A stretch of DNA of 64,000 bases from Bacillus carboniphilus (GTDB lineage Bacteria; Bacillota; Bacilli; Bacillales; JC228): contig NZ_BAAADJ010000014.1 of assembly GCF_039522365.1 (NCBI RefSeq), positions 70,811-134,810 of the forward strand, written 5' to 3'. This document shows, in pieces, positions 34,183 through 43,665 of the stretch. Numbering within the stretch: the stretch's first letter is position 1; the number at the start of each line of letters is the position of its first letter. The notes under the pieces were generated by a model. It saw only the letters and a list, made by a program, of their open reading frames with translations. It was not told the DNA's origin and did not search any database. Both the position numbers and the translations under genes were made by a program.

Positions 34183-36288
34183 TTACCTTGCTTCAACTAT
34201 CAATTTGTCATCTTGTGCATCAATTACAATTGTTTCAATCTTAGAGCCTTCAAGCAATAAATCTGCGATTGGGTCTTCAACCTTTTCTTGAATCATTCTT
34301 CTAAGTGGCCTTGCTCCAAATTGAGGGTGATAGCCTAGTTTAGCCAGCATTTTTTTAGCCTCTTCGGACACTTGTACATTTATTTTTTGTTCTAGTTTCA
34401 GAGTATCCTCCAGCTCCTTTAGAAGGATATCTACTATTTGAACCAATTCTGTTTCCTTTAGCTTATTAAATTGAATGATATTATCAAAACGGTTTAAGAA
34501 CTCCGGTTTGAAGTAACTACCAAGGCTTTCAAGGATATTCGATTCTTCCTCCACAGTTGTTTGGTTAAAGCCAAGGGTGGAGGACTTAATATCGGTCACA
34601 CCAGCATTTGAAGTCATGATTAGCACCGTATCTTTAAAGCTAACCGTACGTCCTTGGCTATCCGTAAGTCTACCGTCTTCTAGTATTTGAAGAAAGAGAT
34701 GTTGCACTTCTGGATGTGCTTTCTCAACCTCGTCTAAAAGAATAATACTATACGGGTTTCGACGTACTTTTTCTGTTAGTTGCCCTGCATCTTCATGGCC
34801 AACATAACCTGGAGGTGAACCAATAATCTTAGAAACACTATGTTTCTCCATATATTCACTCATATCAAGACGAATGAGAGCATCTTTCGTACCAAACAAT
34901 TCAAGAGCTAAGGTTTTGGCAAGTTCAGTTTTACCTACTCCTGTTGGTCCGACAAATAAGAATGAACCAATGGGTCTGGTTTTCGGTTTTAATCCGGCCC
35001 GACTCCTGCGGACAGCTTTCGCAACCTTTTGAATGGCCTCATCTTGTCCAATTACTTTTTCTTTCATTGTCCGCTCAAGGTTTTGTAGTTTAAAGTTTTC
35101 ATTACTCTCAAGCTTTCCTACTGGTATACCTGTCTTTTTTTCAATCAAGTGTTGGATTACTTCAACACTTACTACAGGTTTTTCTTCAGTGTCATTTGCA
35201 TTCTTAAGTTGTTTTAATAACTCATCTTCTTGATCCCTTAGCTTTGCAGCTTCTTCATAATGCTCTAATTTCAGAGCTTCTTCTTTTTTCTTTTGTAGTG
35301 TTAATAGCTGTTTCTTTATTTCAGTTACGGAACCTTTGTTGACATCTAATTGTACTTTGGATCCAGCTTGGTCTAAAAGGTCAATCGCTTTATCAGGTAG
35401 GAATCGATCCTGAATGTATCTGTGTGAAAGCTGTACACAGGCCTCAATCGCATCATCCGTATAAGAGACCTTATGATAATCTTCATACCTAGATTTTAGC
35501 CCGAGAAGGATTTCTTTTGTTGCCGCAATGGTTGGTTCCTTTACCATAACAGGTTGGAATCTTCTTTCGAGTGCTGCATCTTTCTCGATATTTCTATATT
35601 CTTTTAACGTTGTAGCGCCAATCAATTGAAGATCACCGCGAGCAAGGGCTGGCTTTAAAATGTTTCCTGCATCCATTGAACCCTCTGCTGACCCTGCGCC
35701 TACGAGCAGGTGAATCTCGTCAATGAAAAGAATAATGTCAGTATTTTCTTGGACTTCTTCAATGAGTTGCTTCATTTTTTCTTCGAATTGTCCACGAATT
35801 CCAGTTCCTGCAACTAAGGAAGACACATCTAAAACATAAACCATTTTATTCAGCAACTTCTCTGGAACAGAACCTTCTTCGATTTTTAGTGCAAGTCCTT
35901 CAGCAATCGCTGTTTTACCTACGCCAGGTTCACCGATTAATACAGGGTTATTCTTATTTCTTCTATTCAAAATTTCAATGACTTGTTCCATTTCTTCATC
36001 TCGTCCAATGACAGGATCAATGCGACCTTCTTTTACTAGAGATGAAAGGTTCTTTGCGTGTTGATCTAAGAATGATTGTTTTTGTTGAGATGGTTGTTCT
36101 TTTTTCATATGAATCCAAGGGTTATTCGAATCCTTTTTGCCGAATAAATGGTTGTTTTCATTCTTTCCAGCATAGTTCATAACTCCTTGATAACACTCTT
36201 GGCAGAGGTGTGCTTGATTGACTTGATTATTTAATTGGTAACGAAGATGAATGGTAGCGTTACGTGTATGGCATTGTTGACAAAGCAT
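34183..36288 (-). CDS. clpE: ATP-dependent Clp protease ATPase subunit ClpE
   Basis: A 701-residue HSP100 unfoldase (699 in B. subtilis). It has the ClpE-specific N-terminal zinc finger (CQQC, then CQEC within the first 35 residues) in place of the usual Clp N-domain. AAA+ module 1 has Walker [10 protein letters not shown] near residue 128, module 2 has GPTGVGKTE near residue 447, and a UVR-type segment ([15 protein letters not shown], about 345-360) lies between them. It pairs with ClpP to degrade proteins under heat stress and to destabilise CtsR. The ATG follows GGAGGATGTTAGG. Two CtsR boxes cover the promoter, and ykvI is divergent, as in B. subtilis. Confidence 0.95.
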   Translation of the reverse strand: MLCQQCHTRNATIHLRYQLNNQVNQAHLCQECYQGVMNYAGKNENNHLFGKKDSNNPWIHMKKEQPSQQKQSFLDQHAKNLSSLVKEGRIDPVIGRDEEMEQVIEILNRRNKNNPVLIGEPGVGKTAIAEGLALKIEEGSVPEKLLNKMVYVLDVSSLVAGTGIRGQFEEKMKQLIEEVQENTDIILFIDEIHLLVGAGSAEGSMDAGNILKPALARGDLQLIGATTLKEYRNIEKDAALERRFQPVMVKEPTIAATKEILLGLKSRYEDYHKVSYTDDAIEACVQLSHRYIQDRFLPDKAIDLLDQAGSKVQLDVNKGSVTEIKKQLLTLQKKKEEALKLEHYEEAAKLRDQEDELLKQLKNANDTEEKPVVSVEVIQHLIEKKTGIPVGKLESNENFKLQNLERTMKEKVIGQDEAIQKVAKAVRRSRAGLKPKTRPIGSFLFVGPTGVGKTELAKTLALELFGTKDALIRLDMSEYMEKHSVSKIIGSPPGYVGHEDAGQLTEKVRRNPYSIILLDEVEKAHPEVQHLFLQILEDGRLTDSQGRTVSFKDTVLIMTSNAGVTDIKSSTLGFNQTTVEEESNILESLGSYFKPEFLNRFDNIIQFNKLKETELVQIVDILLKELEDTLKLEQKINVQVSEEAKKMLAKLGYHPQFGARPLRRMIQEKVEDPIADLLLEGSKIETIVIDAQDDKLIVEAR

Positions 36289-36326
36289 CCTAACATCCTC
36301 CTTAAGTATAAAAAGTTTAGTTCGAC

Positions 36327-36374
36327 TTTGACTATCTTTGACCTTATTATACTTTGACCATTTTTGACTTTCAA
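36327..36374 (-). promoter_or_regulatory. clpE promoter with two CtsR operators
   Basis: On the minus strand TTGAAA (36369-36374) and TATAAT (36346-36351) are 17 bp apart. AGTCAAA-AAT-GGTCAAA (36353-36369) fills the spacer, and GGTCAAA-GAT-AGTCAAA (36327-36343) lies just downstream of the -10. Both match the known CtsR heptad-repeat consensus, so CtsR would block polymerase binding directly. Confidence 0.9.
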
Positions 36375-36483
36375 GTATTTAGTTTTACCATTCAGTCTAA
36401 TCGTTTCCAGAATCATAATCTCTAATTTTTGTGGTAGCTTTGGACAAGGTCACATATACATGGTAAGGGAAGAAGGTGAGTAA

Positions 36484-37533
36484 ATGTCGGGAAAATGGAA
36501 CAAGTCCATACAATTGGCCGCTGTTTATGTAGGGACCATAGTAGGTGCAGGGTTTGCGACGGGTAAAGAAATTGTAGAGTTTTTTACACGGTTTGGGTTC
36601 ATCGGTTTATTAGGGATGATCTTAGGTGGATACCTTTTTATTTCAATGGGAACCAAGCTAATGCTTGTAGCCATTGAAACCGGTAGTAAATCCTATCAAG
36701 AGCTAAATATCGTTTTATTTGGAAGGATATTTGGGACAGGTATTAACGTTTTGATGCTTTTTATTTTATTAGGTGTAAATGCTGTGATGCTATCTGGTGC
36801 AGGAGCTGTATTTGAAGAGCAATTGAATATTCCTAGGGAAATTGGGGTGTTTGGTACCATATTTCTAGCCATATTAGTACTAGCTGTTGGCACAAAGGGT
36901 TTATTTGCGGTAAATACGTTTGTTGTTCCAATGATGGTGGCTTTTAGTTTCTTGTTAATGTTTTTGTCGATGCGTCTCCCTGATTTCGTTGAACATGTCA
37001 TGTGGATACCACCACAGGATGATGGTTGGAAGTCTGTGCTCTCTCCATTTACATATACGGCCTTAAACCTCTCGTTAGCCCAGGCAGTGTTAGTTCCTGT
37101 GGCTAGTGAAATTAACGATAAAGATATAGTGAAATGGGGAGGGAGATTAGGCGGTTTATTACTAACGCTTATTTTACTTTCTAGTCATTTCACCCTAGTT
37201 ATGTTAGATCATGTCACGTTATATGAAATCCCGATGGCTATTATGATGAAGACATTGGCAGGTGGACTATTTTGGATTTTTATCATCATTATTTATGGTG
37301 AAATTTTCACTTCCGTTATTGGGAATACATTTGGATTAGAGCGACAAATCAAGCAATATCTTCCCATTAAAAGTACTTGGATTATTTCCATCATCTTTAT
37401 TATCACTTATTTTATAAGTATAGTGGAGTATGGAACATTACTTTCTATACTATATCCAGTATTTGGGTATATAGGATTAGCTTTCTTAATTCTTTTATGG
37501 ATGAGACCTTATGACCGAATAAGAAAACAATAA
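36484..37533 (+). CDS. ykvI: YkvI-family membrane transporter-like protein
   Basis: A 349-residue integral membrane protein with about ten helices. It starts QLAAVYVGTIVGAGFATGKE, the unwound first-helix signature of LeuT-fold transporters, in the YkvI group. The closest named relative is B. subtilis YkvI (about 347 residues), also divergent from clpE. Its substrate is unknown. An AGAAGGTGAG site precedes the ATG. Confidence 0.85.
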   Translation: MSGKWNKSIQLAAVYVGTIVGAGFATGKEIVEFFTRFGFIGLLGMILGGYLFISMGTKLMLVAIETGSKSYQELNIVLFGRIFGTGINVLMLFILLGVNAVMLSGAGAVFEEQLNIPREIGVFGTIFLAILVLAVGTKGLFAVNTFVVPMMVAFSFLLMFLSMRLPDFVEHVMWIPPQDDGWKSVLSPFTYTALNLSLAQAVLVPVASEINDKDIVKWGGRLGGLLLTLILLSSHFTLVMLDHVTLYEIPMAIMMKTLAGGLFWIFIIIIYGEIFTSVIGNTFGLERQIKQYLPIKSTWIISIIFIITYFISIVEYGTLLSILYPVFGYIGLAFLILLWMRPYDRIRKQ

Positions 37534-37571
37534 AAAAACAGAGGGAACCATACAGGTAACCTCTGTTTTCA
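37534..37571. terminator. Bidirectional terminator
   Basis: Arms AAACAGAGG and CCTCTGTTT enclose about 15 bases with A/T tracts on both sides, between ykvI and the convergent CPBP gene. Confidence 0.75.
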
Positions 37572-38186
37572 TTATTGAAGGGGATAAACCCAAAATAGTA
37601 GGATATCAAATACCAAGTGTGACACGATTAGTAGTGGCATGCTTTTTTTCCAGTAGTAAAGGAAGCTCCAAAACAATCCTGCTACAAATGCTGCGAAAAC
37701 AAGAACCCACATATCCGAATATATATGAACCGAAGCATAAAGTGCACTGGAGGCAATCATACAATACCAAACCGAATATTGAGTACGTAGCTTGGCAAAT
37801 ACAAATCCTCGCCAAAAAATCTCCTCACCAGGGATTACAAATAAGATGAGGGCAATATACTGCCATATATTTTGTGGAGCATAGTTTTTATACAACTTAG
37901 TGACATCCTTTGTCATAGAAGGTTGTATAAGATCTATAATGTGATAGCCGACAAAGAAACAGGCATACAAAACAATACCTGAGACAACACCATATAATAG
38001 AAACTTTAATGCAGGTAACTCATCCTGAACGCGTCCATTTAATACGGCGACACTTATAAGGACAAGTGCACTTCCAGAAAACATATACCAAAATATATCT
38101 TTATCATCAAAGGCAAAATTTAATAATATATGCGCCCCTAATATAGCGAATAGTACAGAAAATAATTCCTTTCTCCCCGTTATCAT
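37572..38186 (-). CDS. CPBP-family intramembrane metalloprotease
   Basis: A 204-residue membrane protein with about six helices and the CPBP (Abi, CAAX-protease-like) motifs: EEIFWRGFVF near residue 123 (the EExxxR motif), ALYASVHIYS near residue 150, and HLVFD near residue 193. Such glutamate-type intramembrane proteases act in protein prenylation-like processing, bacteriocin immunity or protein secretion. The ATG follows GGAGAAGTTAT. It is monocistronic. Confidence 0.85.
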   Translation of the reverse strand: MITGRKELFSVLFAILGAHILLNFAFDDKDIFWYMFSGSALVLISVAVLNGRVQDELPALKFLLYGVVSGIVLYACFFVGYHIIDLIQPSMTKDVTKLYKNYAPQNIWQYIALILFVIPGEEIFWRGFVFAKLRTQYSVWYCMIASSALYASVHIYSDMWVLVFAAFVAGLFWSFLYYWKKSMPLLIVSHLVFDILLFWVYPLQ

Positions 38187-38345
38187 ATATAACTTCTCCT
38201 TTAATCCAAATCAAACTATGAATACTTCTATTTAAGTTTTGGTACTTTAATGGATGAAGACCCAATCCACTAATAATTTTTAGACAAACCCCATTGTACC
38301 ATAAAAGTGGAAGAATTAGTTATGGGAGAGGAAGGTGAGAATACT

Positions 38346-38459
38346 GTGACATTTCAGAAGAATGAAAAGGAAAGAATGTGGAGAGTCAGAAAAGAATCAC
38401 AGAACCCACATGGGAAAGTGAAATCATTTAAAGAATTAAAAAAGGATACGGAAAAATAG
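38346..38459 (+). CDS. Short basic ORF (37 aa)
   Basis: A GTG-started frame of 37 residues (VTFQKNEKERMWRVRKE..., ending KDTEK) with a ribosome binding site AGGAAGGTGAG seven bases upstream. It is Lys/Glu-rich, has no hydrophobic segment, and is followed at once by a perfect hairpin. An in-frame ATG at 38322 lies upstream of the ribosome binding site. No family recognised. Confidence 0.5.
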   Translation: MTFQKNEKERMWRVRKESQNPHGKVKSFKELKKDTEK

Positions 38460-38492
38460 AGAAGAGCAGAAGGTTAACCTTCTGCTCTTCAA
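38459..38492. terminator. Bidirectional terminator
   Basis: A perfect 15-bp palindrome arm (GAAGAGCAGAAGGTT and its complement) lies between the small plus-strand ORF and ykvS. Confidence 0.75.
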
Positions 38493-38501
38493 TTATGATA
38501 G

Positions 38502-38687
38502 TTATATGGATTCTTTTAATACTTTATAGTTTTTATGATTAACCACGGTTTTTTGCTCCAGGTCAAGATCGCGGTAATTATCCATAAATGTTAAATCCAC
38601 AATCACAGAATTCTCATTTACTTTTTCAACGACTCCTCTTAAGCCGTTGCGGAATTCAATGATATTCCCCACTTCAGCTCTTTTCAA
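38502..38687 (-). CDS. ykvS: YkvS-like DUF2187 protein
   Basis: A 61-residue protein (59 in B. subtilis YkvS). It is a small beta-barrel-like fold of the DUF2187 family: VGNIIEFRNGLRGVVEKV, then SVIVDLTFMDNY, with a C-terminal VNHKNYKVL. These resemble KOW-like RNA/protein-binding barrels, but the function is unknown. The start is a TTG after AGGGGAGATAGG. It is divergent from a small unknown gene and lies just before ykvT, as in B. subtilis. Confidence 0.85.
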   Translation of the reverse strand: MKRAEVGNIIEFRNGLRGVVEKVNENSVIVDLTFMDNYRDLDLEQKTVVNHKNYKVLKESI

Positions 38688-38907
38688 ACCTATCTCCCCT
38701 TTATATAATTCTTTATGTATATGGTTTGGGATAGACTCTTTATTTTGTCTCTCGAAAGAGTCTTATGAATATTTTGCATGATTTTGAATCATTCGTAAAG
38801 GTTTTTTTGGAAATTTTTCAAAAATTCACTCTGTTAATCTTTATTAATGATGGTGGAGGGAAGAAATTGTCTTCACTAAGAAAAAAATTTATAAATGGAG
38901 GATGAAC

Positions 38908-39102
38908 ATGGATAAACAACAAGCCCAACATCTGTTAGATGAACTAAAAAAAGGTATTTTAGAAGTTATTTCAGTAGAAAAGGAAGATTTCATGACATTC
39001 AGAGAAGTTTTAACGAAAAGAGAGGATTTTAAGCACTTTCGTGGAACTGCCCTTAGAGGTGGTGGATGTATGTATCAATATACTGACGAACCAAGGAGTT
39101 AG
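38908..39102 (+). CDS. Small conserved-looking hypothetical protein (64 aa)
   Basis: A 64-residue soluble protein (MDKQQAQHLLDELKKG..., with FRGTALRGGGCMYQYTDE near the end). The ribosome binding site GGAGG lies right before the ATG at 38908; the upstream ATG at 38902 overlaps it. A Gly-rich, Cys-containing C-terminus after an amphipathic helix is the only recognisable feature. No family recognised. Confidence 0.65.
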   Translation: MDKQQAQHLLDELKKGILEVISVEKEDFMTFREVLTKREDFKHFRGTALRGGGCMYQYTDEPRS

Positions 39103-39397
39103 TGACTAACTTGGATACTTTACAATTTCAGAGATTAGGTTATTAAACTGTAAACTAACTGTAATATAATAAACAACAAATTATTATATAGCAGGAAAAA
39201 ATGGACTCTCACCCCAGAGATTCCCTAGATTTTTACCGGTAAATTGGTTTCCATACTATTATTTGGCATAAAAGTCCCCATAATTTCCAAATGCGAATGG
39301 GAGATTTTAGCTGGTTAGCCATTTTTTATTTAATGCTTCTAATCTATTAAACTGGTAGCCTAGAATTGTACGAATTTTCTGGGAGGAGAAATACATC

Positions 39398-39985
39398 ATG
39401 AAAAAATTAGTCATCACTGCTTTAATTAGCGCATCCCTTTTTGGACTTGGGACAAGCACTTCTGCTCAAGGAGCTGTTCATACAGTTAAGAGTGGAGATA
39501 CTTTATTTAAGATTAGTCAGGCATATGGAGTTTCCTTACCATCTATTATTAGCTTAAACCAAAATCTTAACCCGAACTGGATTTACCCAGGACAAAAAAT
39601 TCAGCTACCTTCTACATTAACAACAGAAGAAATCAACCTAATGGCCAAGTTAGTGCATGCTGAGGCAAAAGGTGAGCCTTACGCAGGAAAAGTAGCCGTA
39701 GCAACAGTTGTATTAAATAGAGTGGATCATAAGGACTTCCCGAACACTGTAAAGGGTGTAATCTATGAAAAATCAAACGGTTACTATGCTTTTTCTCCAG
39801 TTGCAAATGGACAAATCAATCAAGCTGCAGACGCTGAAAGCTATCGTGCTGTAAGAGAAGCCATTGCATTTAGAGGTCAAGGTAAAGGATCAGTATTTTT
39901 CTATAATCCAGCGAAAATTACGAATAAATGGATTCTATCAAGACAAACAACGATAACAATTGGAAATCATGTATTTGCTAAATAA
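39398..39985 (+). CDS. ykvT: LysM-SleB-type cell wall hydrolase
   Basis: A 195-residue exported wall enzyme. A signal peptide (to TSAQGA, about 24 residues) is followed by one LysM peptidoglycan-binding domain (residues 27-71, HTVKSGDTLFKISQAYGV) and a SleB/CwlJ-type hydrolase_2 domain (residues 75-195, with the catalytic Glu in AKLVHAEAKGEPYAGK). SleB-type enzymes are lytic transglycosylases acting on spore cortex muramic lactam; YkvT of B. subtilis is the syntenic relative. The ATG follows GGGAGGAGAAATACATC. It is monocistronic. Confidence 0.9.
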   Translation: MKKLVITALISASLFGLGTSTSAQGAVHTVKSGDTLFKISQAYGVSLPSIISLNQNLNPNWIYPGQKIQLPSTLTTEEINLMAKLVHAEAKGEPYAGKVAVATVVLNRVDHKDFPNTVKGVIYEKSNGYYAFSPVANGQINQAADAESYRAVREAIAFRGQGKGSVFFYNPAKITNKWILSRQTTITIGNHVFAK

Positions 39986-39994
39986 TAAATGTTC

Positions 39995-40031
39995 GAGCTC
40001 ACATACTTTGATATGTGAGTTTTTTTTGTGT
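39995..40031 (+). terminator. Intrinsic terminator of ykvT
   Basis: Perfect arms CTCACATA and TATGTGAG around CTTTGA, followed by eight T. Confidence 0.85.
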
Positions 40032-40060
40032 ATTCGACTAGATTTCATACATGTTTTAAA

Positions 40061-40074
40061 TGCAAGCGCTTAAA
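40061..40074 (+). promoter_or_regulatory. cre-like site upstream of ptsH
   Basis: TGCAAGCGCTTAAA contains the palindromic core AAGCGCTT of CcpA-binding cre sites, with imperfect flanks. It lies about 165 bp before ptsH. Confidence 0.4.
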
Positions 40075-40237
40075 ATAAAGAAAGGAGAAACTTTGGTGAC
40101 TTTAATAGTTGACGTAAGGGGCAGAATCAGATAATTTAAGGAATGACTCTAGAAAACATAATTGTTTTCAGTGTCGTCTAACTAATGAAATTCGGAATGG
40201 AAACATTCCCATTTTTAATAAAAGGAGAATGATTATT

Positions 40238-40504
40238 ATGGCAGAAAAAACTTTCACTATTACTTCTGATACAGGATTGCACGCAAGACCTGCAACTCTT
40301 TTAGTTCAAGCTGCGAGTCGCTTTGATTCAGAAATTCAGCTTGAGTATAAAGAAAAGAAAGTCAACTTAAAGTCAATTATGGGTGTTATGTCATTAGGAG
40401 TTGGTAAAGGAGCTTCTATTACAATTAGCGCAGATGGTAGCGATGCTGATGAAGCAATCAGTGCTCTTGAAGAAACTCTAAAAAAAGAGGGACTTGCTGA
40501 GTAA
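40238..40504 (+). CDS. ptsH: Phosphocarrier protein HPr
   Basis: An 88-residue phosphocarrier of the sugar phosphotransferase system. His15 lies in TGLHARPAT and Ser46 in [11 protein letters not shown], so it can be phosphorylated both by enzyme I and by HPr kinase for CcpA-mediated catabolite control. The start is the ATG giving MAEKTF behind AAAAGGAGAATG; an ATG three codons earlier touches the ribosome binding site. It overlaps ptsI by one base. No ptsG or glcT precedes it, unlike B. subtilis. Confidence 0.97.
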   Translation: MAEKTFTITSDTGLHARPATLLVQAASRFDSEIQLEYKEKKVNLKSIMGVMSLGVGKGASITISADGSDADEAISALEETLKKEGLAE

Positions 40505-42222
40505 TGTTAAACCTTCTAAAAGGGATCGCTGCTTCTAGTGGGATTGCGATTGGTAAAGCTTATAAATTAGTAGAACCAGACTTAGCCGTAACGAAAAGAA
40601 CAATTGATAACACCCAAGATGAAACAGAACGCTTTGTTTCGGCTATTCAAAAATCCACTAGCGAACTAGAGGCTATTAAAAACAAAGCACATGAGGAGCT
40701 TGGCGCAGATAAAGCAGCCATCTTTGAAGCGCACCTTCTCGTTGTGAATGATCCAGAATTTATCGGTCCTATTAAACAAAAGATTGAGACTGAGAAAGTC
40801 AACGCTGAATATGCTGTTCATGAAACTGCGTCCATGTTCATCGAAATGTTTGAACAAATGGATAACGAATATATGCAGGAAAGAGCAGCTGACATTCGAG
40901 ACGTGACAAAGAGAATCCAGGCTCATCTTCAGGGTGTAGAGTTGCCTACACCAAGCATGATTGCTGAAGAAGTGATTATTGTAGCAGAAGACTTAACACC
41001 TTCAGATACAGCTCAACTAAACAAGCAGTATGTAAAAGGATTTACCACAGATATTGGTGGAAGAACCTCACACTCAGCTATTATGGCAAGATCAATGGAA
41101 ATTCCTGCTGTCGTTGGAACAAAAGAAGTTTCAGCACGCGTTGAAAATGGAACGATGATGATTGTCGATGGTTTAAATGGAGAGGTTTACATAGATCCAA
41201 CTCCTGAAGTAATTGAAAAGTATAAAAAAGAACATGAAGCCTTTGAGAAACAAAAACAAGAATGGGCAAAGCTTGTTAATGAAAAGACGGTAACTGCTTG
41301 CGGACACCATGTTGAATTAGCAGCTAATATTGGTACTCCTGAAGACCTAAAAGGTGTTATTGCAAATGGTGCTGAGGGTATTGGTCTTTACAGAACCGAG
41401 TTCCTTTACATGGGTAGAGATTCCCTACCGACTGAAGAAGAACAGTTTGAAGCCTATAAAGCAGTTTTAGAGGGTATGGAAGGAAAGCCTGTAGTTGTTC
41501 GGACACTTGATATAGGTGGGGATAAGGAGTTACCATACCTAGACCTGCCTAAAGAATTAAATCCATTCCTTGGCTACCGGGCAATTAGACTATGTTTAGA
41601 GCAGCAAGATATCTTCCGACCACAATTAAGAGCGTTACTGAAAGCAAGCACATACGGTAACCTCAAAATTATGTTCCCGATGATTGCGACCATCGATGAA
41701 TTTAGACAAGCAAAAGCCATCTTAGAAGAAGAAAAGAAAAACCTGACTGCTGAGGGAATCGATGTGTCTGATTCCATTGAACTCGGAATTATGGTTGAAA
41801 TTCCGTCAACAGCTGTACTTGCTGATCAATTTGCGAAAGAAGTTGACTTCTTCAGTATCGGAACAAATGATCTAATTCAATACACAATGGCTGCTGACCG
41901 GATGAATGAACAAGTATCCTACTTGTATCAACCATACAATCCATCCATTCTACGATTAGTGAAAATGGTAATCGATGCTGCTCATGCAAATGGTAAGTGG
42001 GCAGGAATGTGTGGAGAAATGGCAGGAGATGAAAAAGCCATTCCAATCTTACTTGGACTAGGTCTAGATGAATTTTCAATGAGTGCTACTTCTGTCTTGA
42101 AAGCACGCTCCTTAATTCGCAGTTTGACAGTTGAGGATATGAAGAAACTTTCAGATAGGGTAATCAATATGGCATCTGTTGAGGATGTTTTAGAAGAAAT
42201 TGAGCGCGTTATTAGTTTGTAA
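40504..42222 (+). CDS. ptsI: Phosphoenolpyruvate-protein phosphotransferase (enzyme I)
   Basis: A 572-residue enzyme I that takes phosphate from phosphoenolpyruvate and passes it to HPr. The phospho-accepting His near residue 189 lies in [17 protein letters not shown]. The C-terminal PEP-binding barrel has [27 protein letters not shown] and the catalytic Cys region [12 protein letters not shown]. Its ATG overlaps the ptsH stop codon. A strong terminator follows. Confidence 0.97.
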   Translation: MLNLLKGIAASSGIAIGKAYKLVEPDLAVTKRTIDNTQDETERFVSAIQKSTSELEAIKNKAHEELGADKAAIFEAHLLVVNDPEFIGPIKQKIETEKVNAEYAVHETASMFIEMFEQMDNEYMQERAADIRDVTKRIQAHLQGVELPTPSMIAEEVIIVAEDLTPSDTAQLNKQYVKGFTTDIGGRTSHSAIMARSMEIPAVVGTKEVSARVENGTMMIVDGLNGEVYIDPTPEVIEKYKKEHEAFEKQKQEWAKLVNEKTVTACGHHVELAANIGTPEDLKGVIANGAEGIGLYRTEFLYMGRDSLPTEEEQFEAYKAVLEGMEGKPVVVRTLDIGGDKELPYLDLPKELNPFLGYRAIRLCLEQQDIFRPQLRALLKASTYGNLKIMFPMIATIDEFRQAKAILEEEKKNLTAEGIDVSDSIELGIMVEIPSTAVLADQFAKEVDFFSIGTNDLIQYTMAADRMNEQVSYLYQPYNPSILRLVKMVIDAAHANGKWAGMCGEMAGDEKAIPILLGLGLDEFSMSATSVLKARSLIRSLTVEDMKKLSDRVINMASVEDVLEEIERVISL

Positions 42223-42320
42223 TTAAATTGTAATGAGATTTATGTTTCGTTCTTAACAATTGGGGAATAGAATAGTAAACAACAAGCATAAGTAATTGCT
42301 GTTATTTTCTCATTCCCCCC

Positions 42321-42356
42321 TTTTTAGCCGGCTTAGTGCCGGCTTTTGTATTTTCT
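42321..42356 (+). terminator. Intrinsic terminator of ptsHI
   Basis: Perfect arms AGCCGGC and GCCGGCT around TTAGT, followed by a T-rich tail. Confidence 0.85.
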
Positions 42357-42365
42357 TGGGGTATA

Positions 42366-42835
42366 AGTGATTTATGTCCGGGTTTTGTAGATGTTGTCCT
42401 GAAAACTAGGTCATAAAATTGTTTTATGTCCGGGTTTTAGTGATAGGGTACTGAAAACTAGAACATAAAGTGATTTATGTGCAGGTTTTGGTGTTAGGAG
42501 AAGGAAAACTAGAACATAAAAGTAGTTTATGTCCAAGTTTTGATGTCGGGAGAAGGAAAACTAGAACATAAAAGTGGTTTATGTCCAAGTTTTGAGGTCG
42601 GGAGAAGGAAAACTAGAACATAAAAGTAGTTTATGTCCAAGTTCTGAGGTCAGGAGAAGGAAAACTAGAACATAAATTTGGTTTATGTCCAAGTTCTGAG
42701 GTCAGGAGAAGGAAAACTAGAACATAAAAGTAGTTTATGTCCAAGTTTTGGTATTAGGGTACTGAAAACTAGAACATAAAAGTGGTTTATGTCCAAGTTT
42801 TGGTGGTGAGACACTAAAAACCAAACAAAAGCCGG
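42366..42835. repeat. Nine-unit 52-bp intergenic tandem array (R2)
   Basis: The anchor TTTATGT recurs at 42371, 42423, 42474, 42526, 42578, 42630, 42682, 42734 and 42786; steps are 52 except one of 51. Each unit carries near-complementary arms, TTTATGTCCAAGTTTT and AAAACTAGAACATAAA (14 of 16 pairing), around about 15 bases, then a short linker. Inner units are the most alike and outer ones diverge. The array fills the gap between the convergent ptsI and GNAT genes. There is no unique spacer between units. Confidence 0.92.
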
Positions 42836-42856
42836 AACACTCTTGTCCCGGTTCAA
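42823..42856 (-). terminator. Intrinsic terminator of the GNAT gene
   Basis: On the minus strand ACCGGGACA and TGTTCCGG form a stem followed by CTTTTGTTTGG. Confidence 0.7.
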
Positions 42857-42867
42857 AATAATCCCCT

Positions 42868-43536
42868 TTATTTAAAAGGATTTTTCCACTCCATCAATAA
42901 CCCATAATTATGGGATTCCTCATCTTCCAGGTAGTTCTTTACGATATGTACGGGCATTCTTCCACAACGAAGTAGAAACGAAATAACAGGGTCAAAAAGT
43001 TCGCCTTTAACCACTTTTTCAACGTAATTTTCAATAGATAGATCATTAGCATATTTATGGAAATGAGGTAATCTTCCTCCACCTAAAAGTCGCTCGAGTT
43101 TTAACTCCACAACTGTTTCATACATAGCATGCATAAGCCACTTACCTAGTCCATACTTTCTGTAAGAAGGACGAACACAAATATCTACTACATATAGAGT
43201 GTTGCCATTTGGATTATGATTTTCTATATAACCATTTCCGGTTGCTTCTTCCCAAGTATGGTCGGGATGGTTGGGATCAAAATCAACAATCAGTCCCGTC
43301 ATAGACCCAACAATTTTTCCATCAATCTCTACACACAAAGCGCCTTCAGGGAACAGTGAGATATGATTTTGTAATTGATCTTTATTCCACCAAAGGTCTG
43401 ACGGAAATGGTGGTGGAAAAGCTTCTTGCTGAACATCAATCAATCCCTCAAAGTCTGTTTCATTATACTGGCGAATAGTTGCCTTTTGATTGGTGTTTCC
43501 ATTCCAAACATAGATCTGTTTATGATAGGTCAACAT
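42868..43536 (-). CDS. GNAT-family N-acetyltransferase
   Basis: A 222-residue acetyltransferase. The GNAT fold is visible from ATIRQYNETDFEGLIDVQQE (strand 1, helix 1) to VVDICVRPSYRKYGLGKWLM, where RxxGLG is the acetyl-CoA pyrophosphate loop near residue 130. The C-terminus is longer than a minimal GNAT. The substrate is unknown. The ATG follows GGAGGTGTAC; the longer ORF starts upstream of this ribosome binding site. It lies next to ykwC, the place of ykwB in B. subtilis, but is longer than YkwB as I recall it. Confidence 0.85.
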   Translation of the reverse strand: MLTYHKQIYVWNGNTNQKATIRQYNETDFEGLIDVQQEAFPPPFPSDLWWNKDQLQNHISLFPEGALCVEIDGKIVGSMTGLIVDFDPNHPDHTWEEATGNGYIENHNPNGNTLYVVDICVRPSYRKYGLGKWLMHAMYETVVELKLERLLGGGRLPHFHKYANDLSIENYVEKVVKGELFDPVISFLLRCGRMPVHIVKNYLEDEESHNYGLLMEWKNPFK

Positions 43537-43665
43537 GTACACCTCCAATATATTTCGTAAAAGGAAATATCGATAAAATATGGTAAACTAAGGCTATCAA
43601 TAGATTTATTCTCTCATGAAAGAAAAATGGTTTCTAGAATTTAATCCAGGAAAGAGGAGAAAAAA

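Noticed and set aside
42366-42835. CRISPR array
   Set aside because: Units are contiguous and imperfect with no unique spacers, and no cas gene is in the window. The same holds for the arrays near 3.0, 34.0 and 46.1 kb.
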